Assembly (NCBI GenBank): GCA_947627185.1
Contig: CANQVF010000014.1
Coordinates: 1-47,403 of the forward strand
Length of the DNA stretch: 47,403 nucleotides
Origin: an uncultured Clostridia bacterium
GTDB lineage: Bacteria > Bacillota > Clostridia > TANB77 > CAG-508
Direction of reading: 5' to 3'
Part shown: positions 8,754 to 16,345 of the stretch, in pieces
How positions within the stretch are numbered: the first letter of the stretch is position 1
Layout of the letters: every line of letters begins with the position of its first letter
Program-made: the position numbers and the translations under genes
The notes under the pieces: model-generated
What the model was told of the DNA's origin: nothing
What the model saw: the letters and a program-made list of their open reading frames with translations, nothing else
Database searches by the model: none

Positions 8754-8803
8754 CCATATTTAAAATATATTATTCTTTTTAATGTTTTATATAATCTTTA
8801 AAT

Positions 8804-8928
8804 CTAATTGTTACCTTTAAGTTCATTGTCTTTAAACAAAGTTTTAAACTTGTTTAATCCTTGATTTAAACTCACTCCATCTTCTATTTCTAGTTGCAGA
8901 TGCTCTTGTTCTTTCTCTATTTTGTCGA
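8804..8928 (-). pseudogene. Out-of-frame C-terminal tail of the serine recombinase
   Basis: Directly after the premature stop of the recombinase, the next frame continues with DKIEKEQEHLQLEIEDG, then VSLNQGLNKFKTLFKDNELK, ending in TAG at 8804-8806. This reads as the natural end of this recombinase family. One extra base in the A6 run (T6 on the plus strand, 8929-8934) would join it in frame to give a 500-residue protein. Confidence 0.75.
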
Positions 8929-10305
8929 TTTTTTATTTTGTAATTTTGCTTTCTTTTCTTGTAATGCTTCTAAACTTATTGTTCCATTTAAGTTTAAATC
9001 AATTAATTTGTCTATCTTTTCTTTTAAAATTTGTTTTTCTTCCTCTAGTCTTTTAATAGAACTCTCGTTACTTTTCTCTTGTATTATATCTCCCATCTCA
9101 TTTAAGAATGTTTGGATTAGTTCTTTATTATTATTACATAATAATTTGTAACTTTCTGTAAATGCTTCTTCAATAATTCTTTCTTTCATTGCTTTACAGT
9201 ATGGGCATTTTTCTTTGCCATGCTTTACAAATTCCATACAATGCCACACAGCAATGCTGTTTTTTGTTCCAGAGTGCCAATTTCTTCTTGTTAATAAACT
9301 ACCACAAAATCCACAATATAATCTACTACTAAAAGGATATTTTCTGCTAAAATTGCCTTTTCTTCTTCCAGAGCCTCGTACTCCTCCTCGTTTTTGTAAA
9401 ATTTCTTGTGCTTGATTAAACATTCTTTCAGAAATAATTGGATCATGATGTTCTTGTATGTAATACTTATTTTCTTCTCCCATATTGACTACTCTTCTAT
9501 GAGTTATTGGATCAGTTGTATATGTTTTTCCTTGTAAGACATCTCCTTTATATTTTTCATTTTTTAAGATACCTCTTATCGTTGATTCATGCCATTTCTT
9601 TTTGCCTGTTGGAGTTTTATATTTCATATTAGTTAGTTCTTTTGCAATGGTTGTGCAACCTACTCCTTGACAATATCTTTCAAAAATATATCTTACAATC
9701 TCTGCCTCTTCATAATTTACTGTAATTTGTTTTGTGCCTTTGTCATATACATACCCTAAACATCCATTATATCCAATTAGTTCTCCTCTTTTTTGTTTCA
9801 TTTGCAAACCTAATTTTACATGTGAAGAAATATTTTTGCTTTCTTGTTGTGCCATAGTGCTTAATACTGTTAGCATTATTTCTCCTGATATTTCTAAAGT
9901 ATTAATTCTTTCTTCTTCAAAATAAATAGCAATTCCTTTTTCTTTTAATAGTCTTACATATTTTAAAGTATCTACAGTATTCCTTCCAAATCTTGATATA
10001 GATTTTGTAATTATCATATCAAATTTATTGTCTGTTGCATCTTGCATCATTTTCATAAAGCCATCTCTTTTATAGTCTAATGTTCCTGTTATCCCTTCAT
10101 CTGCATAAATTCCTACATACTGCCACTCATTATTACTTTTTATTTTTTCTTCATAATACTTTAGTTGAGAATTATAACTGTTTAATTGTTCTTCTTTTTC
10201 TGTGCTAACTCTTGCATAAGCACATACCCTTAAATTTCCTTTTATTACTTCTCCTGTCGTTCTATTAATTCGACCTTTTTTCTTCTCTATAACTTGTACT
10301 TTCAA
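8917..10305 (-). CDS. Large serine recombinase/site-specific integrase, tail frameshifted
   Basis: A DNA recombinase of the TnpX/phage-integrase type. The resolvase catalytic domain covers about residues 25-170 (YARVSTE with the nucleophile Ser; then SRFGRNT), followed by the recombinase domain (about 180-300) and a zinc ribbon (CGFCG ... CPYC, about 330-390), then a Lys/Glu coiled coil. The ORF stops at residue 462 after QNKKSTK because of a one-base change in an A-run; the real tail continues in the next frame. The catalytic and zinc parts are complete, so activity may remain. An AGAGAGG-type site precedes the ATG. It is the likely mover of the island between about 8.7 and 14.75 kb. Confidence 0.92.
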   Translation of the reverse strand: MKVQVIEKKKGRINRTTGEVIKGNLRVCAYARVSTEKEEQLNSYNSQLKYYEEKIKSNNEWQYVGIYADEGITGTLDYKRDGFMKMMQDATDNKFDMIITKSISRFGRNTVDTLKYVRLLKEKGIAIYFEEERINTLEISGEIMLTVLSTMAQQESKNISSHVKLGLQMKQKRGELIGYNGCLGYVYDKGTKQITVNYEEAEIVRYIFERYCQGVGCTTIAKELTNMKYKTPTGKKKWHESTIRGILKNEKYKGDVLQGKTYTTDPITHRRVVNMGEENKYYIQEHHDPIISERMFNQAQEILQKRGGVRGSGRRKGNFSRKYPFSSRLYCGFCGSLLTRRNWHSGTKNSIAVWHCMEFVKHGKEKCPYCKAMKERIIEEAFTESYKLLCNNNKELIQTFLNEMGDIIQEKSNESSIKRLEEEKQILKEKIDKLIDLNLNGTISLEALQEKKAKLQNKKSTK

Positions 10306-10372
10306 AATTAACCTCTCTTTCTCAAGTTTAGAGAATCTTTATGTACATATTATACATCAAATTATAAATTTT

Positions 10373-10558
10373 TCAAATACCTATGTGAGTTAAATTATAT
10401 TTTTGTAATATGTTTTGTTTTAGTTCGTTGTATTTTTGTTCTTTAATTAGTCTTGCTTCATAAGTTCTATTTAATATTGCTACTTTTATACTACAGTTAA
10501 AGATATTCTCATTTAGTTTGATGTTTTTTGTATTATCAAATTTGATTTCATATAACAT
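10373..10558 (-). CDS. Small hypothetical protein upstream of the recombinase
   Basis: A 61-residue protein with no family I recognise. It has a beta-rich N-terminal half (MLYEIKFDNTKNIKLNENIF) and a basic helical C-terminal half (TYEARLIKEQKYNELKQNIL). The AAGGAGG site 7 bases before the ATG is strong, which argues it is real. It sits 67 bases ahead of the recombinase on the same strand and just after a terminator that isolates it from the STAND gene. That position suits a small accessory factor, such as a directionality factor or regulator, but nothing in the sequence proves it. Confidence 0.6.
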   Translation of the reverse strand: MLYEIKFDNTKNIKLNENIFNCSIKVAILNRTYEARLIKEQKYNELKQNILQKYNLTHIGI

Positions 10559-10601
10559 AAAAATCCTCCTTGCTTGAATAATATTTCAAAAAAGGTAACA
10601 G

Positions 10602-10621
10602 AAAAAGCCAGCCGGCTAGCT
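10602..10621 (-). terminator. GC-rich terminator between the STAND gene and the small ORF
   Basis: On the minus strand AGCTAG, loop CCGG, CTGGCT (one G-U pair) followed by five T. The stem is far richer in GC than its surroundings. It separates the STAND gene and palindrome array from the recombinase pair. Confidence 0.7.
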
Positions 10622-10731
10622 TCGACTGACTTGATTGTTTTACATTTTTTGATAATACAATTATATTTCCTTATTTTTATATAATCAATTCCGTTTTTAT
10701 TCCCTTTTTTCTAAAATTTAATTTTTTACAA

Positions 10732-11022
10732 AGTACACTTAGTGTATCTCTACAATTTAATTATCTATGCTGGAGTTCACCGAGTGTACTTCGTTATAAT
10801 TTATTATAATTTTCAAGTTCACTCGGTGTACTTTTGAAATATTTTTTCGTTTTAGAGTTCATTCAGTGTACTTTATTATTTATTTTATCTAGTTAAAATT
10901 TCATCTAGTGAACTTATCATAGTACATTTAGTGAACTGTTCTTTAAAATAATGATTTTTTAATTCATTTAGTGAACTTTAGCACTCTACTAAGAATTTTT
11001 TTGAGGTTCATTCGGTGAATTT
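10732..11022. repeat. Array of eight 18-bp imperfect palindromes, about 42-bp period
   Basis: Consensus AGTTCAYTYRGTGWACTT. Units start at 10732, 10774, 10816, 10856, 10898, 10921, 10961 and 11005, giving steps of 42, 42, 40, 42, 23, 40 and 44. The last half-unit varies between TGTACTT (left units) and TGAACTT (right units). Spacers are AT-rich and not alike. The spacing is close to four turns of B-DNA, so every site except those around the 23-base step would face the same side of the helix. This suggests binding sites for a dimeric DNA-binding protein, such as an iteron, centromere, recombination enhancer or operator array. Confidence 0.8.
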
Positions 11023-11121
11023 TTACATCATTTTCGCATAACTTTTTTCTTAATTGATTAATACTAGAAGGCTTGTCCTTCTATGTGTATCGGCGGTGTG
11101 TGAACACTCGCTTTCCTGCCT

Positions 11122-13743
11122 TTACGTATTTATAAAATCTTCTATAGTTTTATTTATTTTTCTTATATTTATTGCTACATCTCCCCTATTACTTTTCCTT
11201 AAATTAAACGTAACTATATCGCCTACTTCTATATTTCTTCTCAATCTATTTACATTAAAATATATACTTTCATTATAATCATTAGCTATAAATCCATATG
11301 GTTTAGGAAAATATACGACTACGCCAATTGTGTTGTCTTTTATATTTTTAGCTAATTTTCTATAATCCGTTAAACTTTTTATTAATTGTTTATATGTGTT
11401 TTCATTAATTTCATATTTATGATCTTCAATAATATTTTTTATAAAATTAATATCTTTATGATTTATAGTTTTTAAATCATTATAATTATTTTTTAAAGTA
11501 TTTTTTAATAAAATCATAGCATTATTATCATAATACATTAAAGAAAGTTCTTTTAATATTGCAATTAAATTTACATATGTTTTTTTATCTATCTTTTCCA
11601 ATTTCTCTATACTTTTTATTCCTTTATTTAAATAGTCTAATTTCTTTTTTGAATCTCTCTGTCCAAATATTTCTGACCATTTTCTATATAGATTAGCCGT
11701 AACAGATGCTTGAATATTTTTAACTTTATCAGAAAGTTTATCTTGGTTTGGTATACTTTTTAAAATCAACTCAGCTTCTGTAAATTTTCCCAATCTTGTC
11801 ATTGCTCGTGTCTTTTGTAATAAAATTTCTGGATTTTGGGGTAAATGTTCTTCTGCCTCACATATAAGTTCAAAAGCTTTATCATTGTCTTGCATAGTTA
11901 CAGTATAAAAAAATGAAAATACATAATATGCAGTAGCATATTCTAAATCATTAGCACATTTATCAATAGCTATTTGATAATTTTTTATTGCTTCTGCTAA
12001 ATTTTTTGCATTAGCATTTAAAAATCCTTTAACTTTATAACACTCGAAATAATTTGGTGCAATATTACTAGCTCTATCTGTCATTACTAATGCCTCTTCT
12101 AGTTTACCTTCTCTTCCTAATTCTAATGCTTTATATAAATATATAGCTGCAATCTTATTATCTTTATTTTCATAATCATATAATATTGAGTTAGGATCAA
12201 GGATACTATTTTCCTTCTTTACTTTAATATCCTGCAACATATCATTTAGTTGTTTTTTCTTTGTAGAAATTTTTTCGACAAATTCTTTAGATGGTATTTC
12301 ATGCAATTGTAAATAATCTTTAGCCATAATATCTATTTGATATTCTGTATTTTTTAAATGCATCATATTCGTGGATAGTAATTCATTAATCGCTTTTTTC
12401 ATTTTTATTTCATCTTTTTCAATATAAAATTCTATTTCACCATAGGACATTTCGAAATCTTCTATTTGAAACAATTTTAATATTTCTTTTGCCTCATTGT
12501 TAAGTTTTTCATACACATTAGACATACAAAACTCTATTAATTTTGATTTATTATTTTGCAATACTTCTTCTCTAATGCCATTATATACACCATTTATGTA
12601 CCATTTTATTGATAAAGGATTTGAATATAGTATCTCTTTTACTAGTTTTTCAATCGTTTTATCTTCTCTTTTATATAAATCTAATCCATAATATTTAGAC
12701 AATTCTCTAAAATACTTTACCCCATCTGTTTGATTCATTCCTGATAAATTATATCTATACTCTAATTCTCCTAATCCTGTTCTAGATGTTATTAGTATAT
12801 TAGATTCTTTTGGCACACTTTTTATAAATTCATTTATACTATTATCATTTATAGTTTCTAAATTATCAATAACTAATAAAGTTTTAAAATTTCTCATAAA
12901 ATTTATAATATTTTCTTTTGGCGTAATATTATTATCTATTATTATCGCCTTTTGAGTTTCATTTAGCATTTCACTCGTGTTCTGAATTGCATTCTGTATT
13001 TCAATAAAATCCCCATTAGCAAGTGTCTTAGCTTTTAATGAAACCCATATTATAGCTTCATATGGATTCTTAGGATTTTCTATCAAGTCATATAAAATTT
13101 TTACTGTTATTGCTGTTTTTCCTATTCCACCATTTCCTATAATAGAAATGACAGGATATTTTTCCTGAATAATTAACTCAGTTATATCAGATATTTCCTT
13201 TTTTCTTCCAATGTAACCTGTATCATCAAACTCTGGTTCTGGTAAATTGTGATAATAATTATCATGATATTTTATTGGTTTCCATTTGTCTATTAATTTT
13301 TCAGGAGAAGTTTTTAACAATTCATTTGTATTTTTAACTTCATCCCAACTTATAAAACTAATTTCATCTCCAATAGTTTCTAATACTTCTTGTAATATTG
13401 CCTTGTCACCTAATTCTAAAGGTTTTGTATGCATTACTCTATTTCTTATAGGTATAATTTTTTCGAAATATTTTATTATTTTTTCTATATTTAGATTATT
13501 CAACTTATATTTATATGGCTCTTTTGTTAATATTTCCACATAATCAGATAAATCCAATGAATTAAGTATCTTTTCTTGATCTATTTGAGCATTATTATTA
13601 ATTCTCGCTCTTGCTTTCTCTAACATTTTTTCATCAAATTTTATTTCCGAAGTACAATTTAAGATATGCTTTTTTATATCATACTCTATTGATGAACATA
13701 TTGAAAACATAAGTATTCTTGAAGGTAAATTTAAATGTTGCAT
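11122..13743 (-). CDS. HEPN-STAND (NB-ARC-like) ATPase-TPR-cold-shock-domain protein, probable defence NLR
   Basis: An 873-residue multidomain protein. Residues 1-160 are helical and carry R100-N-R-V-M-H105, the R-x4-H motif of HEPN RNases. The STAND ATPase covers about 175-480: YIGR entry motif (177-180), Walker A GNGGIGKT (203-210), Walker B LLVIDN with D293, sensor-like TSR (319-321) and a GLPL-like NPLSIKW (375-381), then a winged-helix-like part. Residues 530-670 show TPR-type repeats. Residues 803-863 look like a cold-shock OB fold (YGFI, then SIYFNV). This suggests a ligand-triggered oligomer with RNase output, as in bacterial NLR-like antiphage proteins. AGGAGGG precedes the ATG. It is divergent from a MazF-like gene. 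Domain calls are by motif; the antiphage role is inferred. Confidence 0.85.
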   Translation of the reverse strand: MQHLNLPSRILMFSICSSIEYDIKKHILNCTSEIKFDEKMLEKARARINNNAQIDQEKILNSLDLSDYVEILTKEPYKYKLNNLNIEKIIKYFEKIIPIRNRVMHTKPLELGDKAILQEVLETIGDEISFISWDEVKNTNELLKTSPEKLIDKWKPIKYHDNYYHNLPEPEFDDTGYIGRKKEISDITELIIQEKYPVISIIGNGGIGKTAITVKILYDLIENPKNPYEAIIWVSLKAKTLANGDFIEIQNAIQNTSEMLNETQKAIIIDNNITPKENIINFMRNFKTLLVIDNLETINDNSINEFIKSVPKESNILITSRTGLGELEYRYNLSGMNQTDGVKYFRELSKYYGLDLYKREDKTIEKLVKEILYSNPLSIKWYINGVYNGIREEVLQNNKSKLIEFCMSNVYEKLNNEAKEILKLFQIEDFEMSYGEIEFYIEKDEIKMKKAINELLSTNMMHLKNTEYQIDIMAKDYLQLHEIPSKEFVEKISTKKKQLNDMLQDIKVKKENSILDPNSILYDYENKDNKIAAIYLYKALELGREGKLEEALVMTDRASNIAPNYFECYKVKGFLNANAKNLAEAIKNYQIAIDKCANDLEYATAYYVFSFFYTVTMQDNDKAFELICEAEEHLPQNPEILLQKTRAMTRLGKFTEAELILKSIPNQDKLSDKVKNIQASVTANLYRKWSEIFGQRDSKKKLDYLNKGIKSIEKLEKIDKKTYVNLIAILKELSLMYYDNNAMILLKNTLKNNYNDLKTINHKDINFIKNIIEDHKYEINENTYKQLIKSLTDYRKLAKNIKDNTIGVVVYFPKPYGFIANDYNESIYFNVNRLRRNIEVGDIVTFNLRKSNRGDVAINIRKINKTIEDFINT

Positions 13744-13786
13744 AACATATCCCTCCTAGCATTTAATATATTTTTTATTTTTTTAC

Positions 13787-13815
13787 ACTATACCACAAAA
13801 TCCAATATTTTACAA
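13787..13815 (-). promoter_or_regulatory. Promoter of the STAND gene
   Basis: Minus strand TTGTAA (13810-13815), 17-base spacer, TATAGT (13787-13792), about 43 bases before the ATG. Confidence 0.65.
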
Positions 13816-13906
13816 CAACTCTTATCTATGAATTTAGATATTTAAAACAATTTACTATTGATATAGTTTTTATATAAACAAAAGTTTCGTTTTTTGTCAA
13901 AAACTA

Positions 13907-13934
13907 TTGATTTTTTGTATATATTTGATATAAT
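13907..13934 (+). promoter_or_regulatory. Promoter of the MazF-like gene
   Basis: TTGATT (13907-13912), 16-base spacer, TATAAT (13929-13934), 25 bases before the ATG at 13960. It is divergent from the STAND promoter about 90 bases away, so the two could share control. Confidence 0.7.
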
Positions 13935-13959
13935 ATTATCACGAAAGGATGTTTGATAT

Positions 13960-14505
13960 ATGCAAGAATTATTAAGTATTTTAAATAATGCTAAAAGTAC
14001 TCTCGATAATTATTATGAAATACATAAAAATGAAGATTTTTTAAATAAGAGAAACTCTCCTAAAGATTATCTTGAATGGATAGATAAGAAAACAAAAATC
14101 ATAATGAATTCTCCAGAATTTTTAGAAAAGTCAAAAGAATATATTGTTCGTGGAGATGTCGTTTGGGTAGAATTTGGATTTAATATAGGTGAAGAGTTTA
14201 GTGGTAGGCATCCAGCTGTGGTTTTAAAAAATGGTGGAAAGACATTACTTGTTTTACCTATTACAAGTAAGAAACCAACTGAAAAACAACTTGCTAGCAA
14301 AACTTATGTAGAACTTGGTAAAATATATAATTTTAAGGTAATGAAAAGATGGGTTAATATATTTAATATTAATCCTATAAGTATTGAGAGAATAGATTTC
14401 ACAAAGAAAAAAGGAAATATTAAAGGAATTGATCTAGATAATATATCGAAAGCTTTTTTAGACTCTGATTTATTCAAATATAAACCACCTAAAAATAATT
14501 ATTAA
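13960..14505 (+). CDS. MazF/PemK-family toxin-like protein with N-terminal helical extension
   Basis: Predicted sequence-specific mRNA endoribonuclease of the MazF/PemK fold. The core runs from about residue 60: RGDVVWVEFG (64-73), GRHPAVVLKN (82-91) carrying the likely catalytic Arg83, and LVLPITSKK (97-105) carrying the likely catalytic Thr102. Classical MazF is about 110 residues; here a helical N-terminal extension of about 60 residues and a C-terminal tail give 181. No separate antitoxin gene lies next to it, so the extension could act in control, or the neutralising partner is elsewhere. AAAGGATG precedes the ATG. It is divergent from the HEPN-STAND gene and followed by a candidate small RNA. 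Confidence 0.82.
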   Translation: MQELLSILNNAKSTLDNYYEIHKNEDFLNKRNSPKDYLEWIDKKTKIIMNSPEFLEKSKEYIVRGDVVWVEFGFNIGEEFSGRHPAVVLKNGGKTLLVLPITSKKPTEKQLASKTYVELGKIYNFKVMKRWVNIFNINPISIERIDFTKKKGNIKGIDLDNISKAFLDSDLFKYKPPKNNY

Positions 14506-14532
14506 TTTTTTCAAAAAATTTGCATAAAATTA

Positions 14533-14561
14533 TTGATTTTTACATAAAAATATAGTATCAT
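14533..14561 (+). promoter_or_regulatory. Possible promoter of the candidate small RNA
   Basis: TTGATT (14533-14538), 17-base spacer, TATCAT (14556-14561). The -10 is a weak match; a better hexamer, TATAGT, at 14551-14556 lacks a well-placed -35. The structured RNA would start about 14568-14572. Confidence 0.4.
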
Positions 14562-14569
14562 TTAATTAA

Positions 14570-14670
14570 TAGGAAATCTATTTAATTAGATGACTGAGAA
14601 GGCTTACTTCGGTAAGCAGTTATGATTTAGTATGTAGCTTATATAGGAATATATAAGCTACAGTTTTTTT
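14570..14670 (+). ncRNA. Candidate structured small RNA ending in a strong terminator
   Basis: About 100 bases with three hairpins and no ORF: ATCTA/TAGAT (14576-14591, 6-base loop); GCTTAC-TTCG-GTAAGC (14602-14617), a UUCG tetraloop closed by C-G, with outer ACT/AGT pairs; and a perfect 13-bp stem TGTAGCTTATATA with GGAA loop (14633-14662) followed by GT7. No plus-strand gene lies downstream, so it is not an obvious riboswitch. It may be an independent sRNA or the 3' end of the MazF-like mRNA. I do not recognise the family. Confidence 0.55.
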
Positions 14671-14726
14671 ACTATGTCGGAAACTCTCGTAAATGATACA
14701 ATATTTACGAGAGTTTCCGACATAGT
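14671..14726. repeat. Perfect 24-bp inverted repeat with 8-bp asymmetric centre
   Basis: The arm at 14671-14694 (begins ACTATGTCGG, ends CTCGTAAAT) is repeated exactly in reverse complement at 14703-14726; the centre is GATACAAT. No T-run follows in either direction, so it is not a normal terminator. The geometry recalls tyrosine-recombinase sites of the lox/FRT kind, or a mobile-element end. It stands at the right side of the accessory island. Confidence 0.8.
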
Positions 14727-14733
14727 TAATTTC

Positions 14734-14767
14734 CATATTACGAAAATTATAATTTTTTCGTAATATA
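14734..14767. repeat. Imperfect palindrome of the ACGAAAA/TTTTTCGT kind
   Basis: ATTACGAAAA and TTTTTCGTAAT flank a short AT spacer; a third copy of the half-site (ATATTACGAA) follows near 14774. Similar ACGAA/TTCGT palindromes recur near 17.1 kb on the other side of the hydrolase-peptidase-Nudix genes. Confidence 0.5.
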
Positions 14768-14812
14768 TTTTTCTATATTACGAATTTTTCATTTTTTTTT
14801 GTAACATACCAT

Positions 14813-15364
14813 TTATAAATAACTTACAATATCTTCAAAAGTATCATATCCACTTTCGCTATTGATATGTCCGCCATTTGGAACTAGGATTTGCTCTGTT
14901 GCAACAGTATTTGCAAAATCTTTTTCTACTTCATATTTTACATATGGATCATTATCTGAATAGAAACAAATTATATCATTTGCATATTGTTTTACATCTT
15001 TTAGGTTATCAAAATACATTGATCTATTAACATTATCATATTCTTCATTTATTCCTAAATAATTATTAAATCCACATACAAATATTAATTTTTTAACTTT
15101 TACTTTATTTTTAGTTAGGAATTTTGATATAAATACTGGTGCAATACTATGAGCAATAATAGTAGTATTTTCATTGATTAAACCTAAGTCTAGATAGGTT
15201 TTTAGTAATTTACTCCAATTCTCATAATTTTGATAACCTACTCCAATAGGAAAATCTGGCACATATACTTGCTTTCCTTCATCTTCTATAAAATCATGTA
15301 ACCAACTAAACCAATTTCCAAATGGACTCCCAAAACTACCATGTATAATAAAATAATTTTCCAT
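14813..15364 (-). CDS. RBBP9/YdeN-like alpha/beta hydrolase
   Basis: A 183-residue serine hydrolase of the small RBBP9/YdeN group. Motifs in order: IIHGSFGSP near the N-terminus (oxyanion region), AHSIA at 71-75 with nucleophile Ser73, SDNDPYV at 136-142 with the acid Asp137 or Asp139, and GGHIN at 164-168 with His166. No signal peptide. The substrate is unknown for most of this family. It is the last gene of a run Nudix - S66 peptidase - hydrolase, 67 bases after the peptidase. No clear terminator follows; the hairpins after it lack T-runs on this strand. Confidence 0.85.
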   Translation of the reverse strand: MENYFIIHGSFGSPFGNWFSWLHDFIEDEGKQVYVPDFPIGVGYQNYENWSKLLKTYLDLGLINENTTIIAHSIAPVFISKFLTKNKVKVKKLIFVCGFNNYLGINEEYDNVNRSMYFDNLKDVKQYANDIICFYSDNDPYVKYEVEKDFANTVATEQILVPNGGHINSESGYDTFEDIVSYL

Positions 15365-15431
15365 TTACTTTTCCTCCAATTTCATTATTTATTCTACTAA
15401 TCTTGCACTTTAAAGCACTATTATATTACTT

Positions 15432-16343
15432 TCATTTTAAATAATCACTAACAATAATACTTTTATCATTTGCATTTATTGTTACTTCTGCACCAATAGG
15501 AATAATGCTATTACTATGTAGATGTCCAAAATCATTTGTTTTTATTATCGGAACATCTTGGTTTATTTTTCTTAGTTCATCTACAATATTATAGCTATCT
15601 TCTTCCACATATTGTAATTGATAATTATATCCAAATACAACAGCCTTATTTAATACTTTCATTTGATTATATTGTTCTAACATTGTATTCCACTGTATAA
15701 TATCTGAATGAAATCCCTCTAAAAATAATATCGAATCTTTTAAATCTGGCATATATGGTGTTCCTAAAATTTTTAATAAACATCTTACATTAGTACCATA
15801 TATTTTTCCTTTAATTTCTTCATCATTAAATCCAAAAAAATCTCTTTTGTCATAAGAATTAATAATTTGATTTGCATTAAATAACTTATCTATAATTTCC
15901 TTCTTATCAAAATTAGATACTTCTTCTTTTCCAAACCAACTATAATCTTGACAATGAAATGTTATTAATCCGGTCATCTTATTTATAGCACATAACAAAA
16001 CTGTAATATCACTCATTCCCAAAAAAATTTTAGGATTCTTTTTTATTTTTTCAAAATCTATATATGGCAATATTCCATTTACCATATCTCCACCTTTTGC
16101 AGTAAATATTGCTTTAACATCTTTATCACTAAACATATTGTTTAAATCTTCTGCTCTTTGTTTTGGTGTTCCTGCACAATAATCATCTTCTGAAAATAAA
16201 TATTTTCCAAACTTTACTTTTAGTCCTAAACTTTCAAAATATTTAGTTGCATTTTTAACATATTCTTTATCTTTATTTTTTAATGATTTATCTGGGGCAA
16301 TAAGCCCTATTGTATCTCCAATTTTTAATCTGTTTGCTAACAT
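15432..16343 (-). CDS. S66-family LD-carboxypeptidase/MccF-like serine peptidase
   Basis: A 303-residue cytosolic peptidase of family S66, which includes murein-recycling LD-carboxypeptidase (LdcA) and MccF, a resistance protein that cleaves microcin C-like acyl-AMP compounds. Visible: LKIGDTIGLIAP at the start, AGTPKQRAEDLNNMF, AKGGDMVN, GMSDIT with likely nucleophile Ser111, FLEGFHSD with Glu209, and DFGHLHSN with His274, the expected Ser-Glu-His set. Length is normal. The gene starts 2 bases after the Nudix gene ends, so the two are translationally linked. Murein recycling and detoxification cannot be told apart from sequence. Confidence 0.86.
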   Translation of the reverse strand: MLANRLKIGDTIGLIAPDKSLKNKDKEYVKNATKYFESLGLKVKFGKYLFSEDDYCAGTPKQRAEDLNNMFSDKDVKAIFTAKGGDMVNGILPYIDFEKIKKNPKIFLGMSDITVLLCAINKMTGLITFHCQDYSWFGKEEVSNFDKKEIIDKLFNANQIINSYDKRDFFGFNDEEIKGKIYGTNVRCLLKILGTPYMPDLKDSILFLEGFHSDIIQWNTMLEQYNQMKVLNKAVVFGYNYQLQYVEEDSYNIVDELRKINQDVPIIKTNDFGHLHSNSIIPIGAEVTINANDKSIIVSDYLK

Positions 16344-16345
16344 TT

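Larger units (their letters stand above)
10559..11121. other. 563-bp non-coding region of the island
   Basis: No convincing gene. It holds, from left to right, a GC-rich terminator (10602-10621), an AT-rich stretch, the array of eight palindromes (10732-11022), and a 6-bp hairpin AGAAGG/CCTTCT (11066-11082) next to locally GC-richer sequence (CGGCGGTGTG) just after the STAND gene stop. Confidence 0.7.

Noticed and set aside
8929..8934. Programmed -1 frameshift in the recombinase
   Set aside because: The 0-frame codons AAT AAA AAA do not form a good slippery heptamer and no stimulatory hairpin is evident; a plain one-base change is simpler.
10732..11022. CRISPR array
   Set aside because: Repeats are only 18 bp, vary between copies, are palindromic throughout, and one step is 23 bases; no cas genes nearby.
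14592..14620. TPP riboswitch suggested by CTGAGA
   Set aside because: No other conserved thi-box parts and no downstream plus-strand gene.
14671..14726. Terminator of the alpha/beta hydrolase gene
   Set aside because: No T-run follows on the minus strand, and the stem is much longer than terminators in this window.
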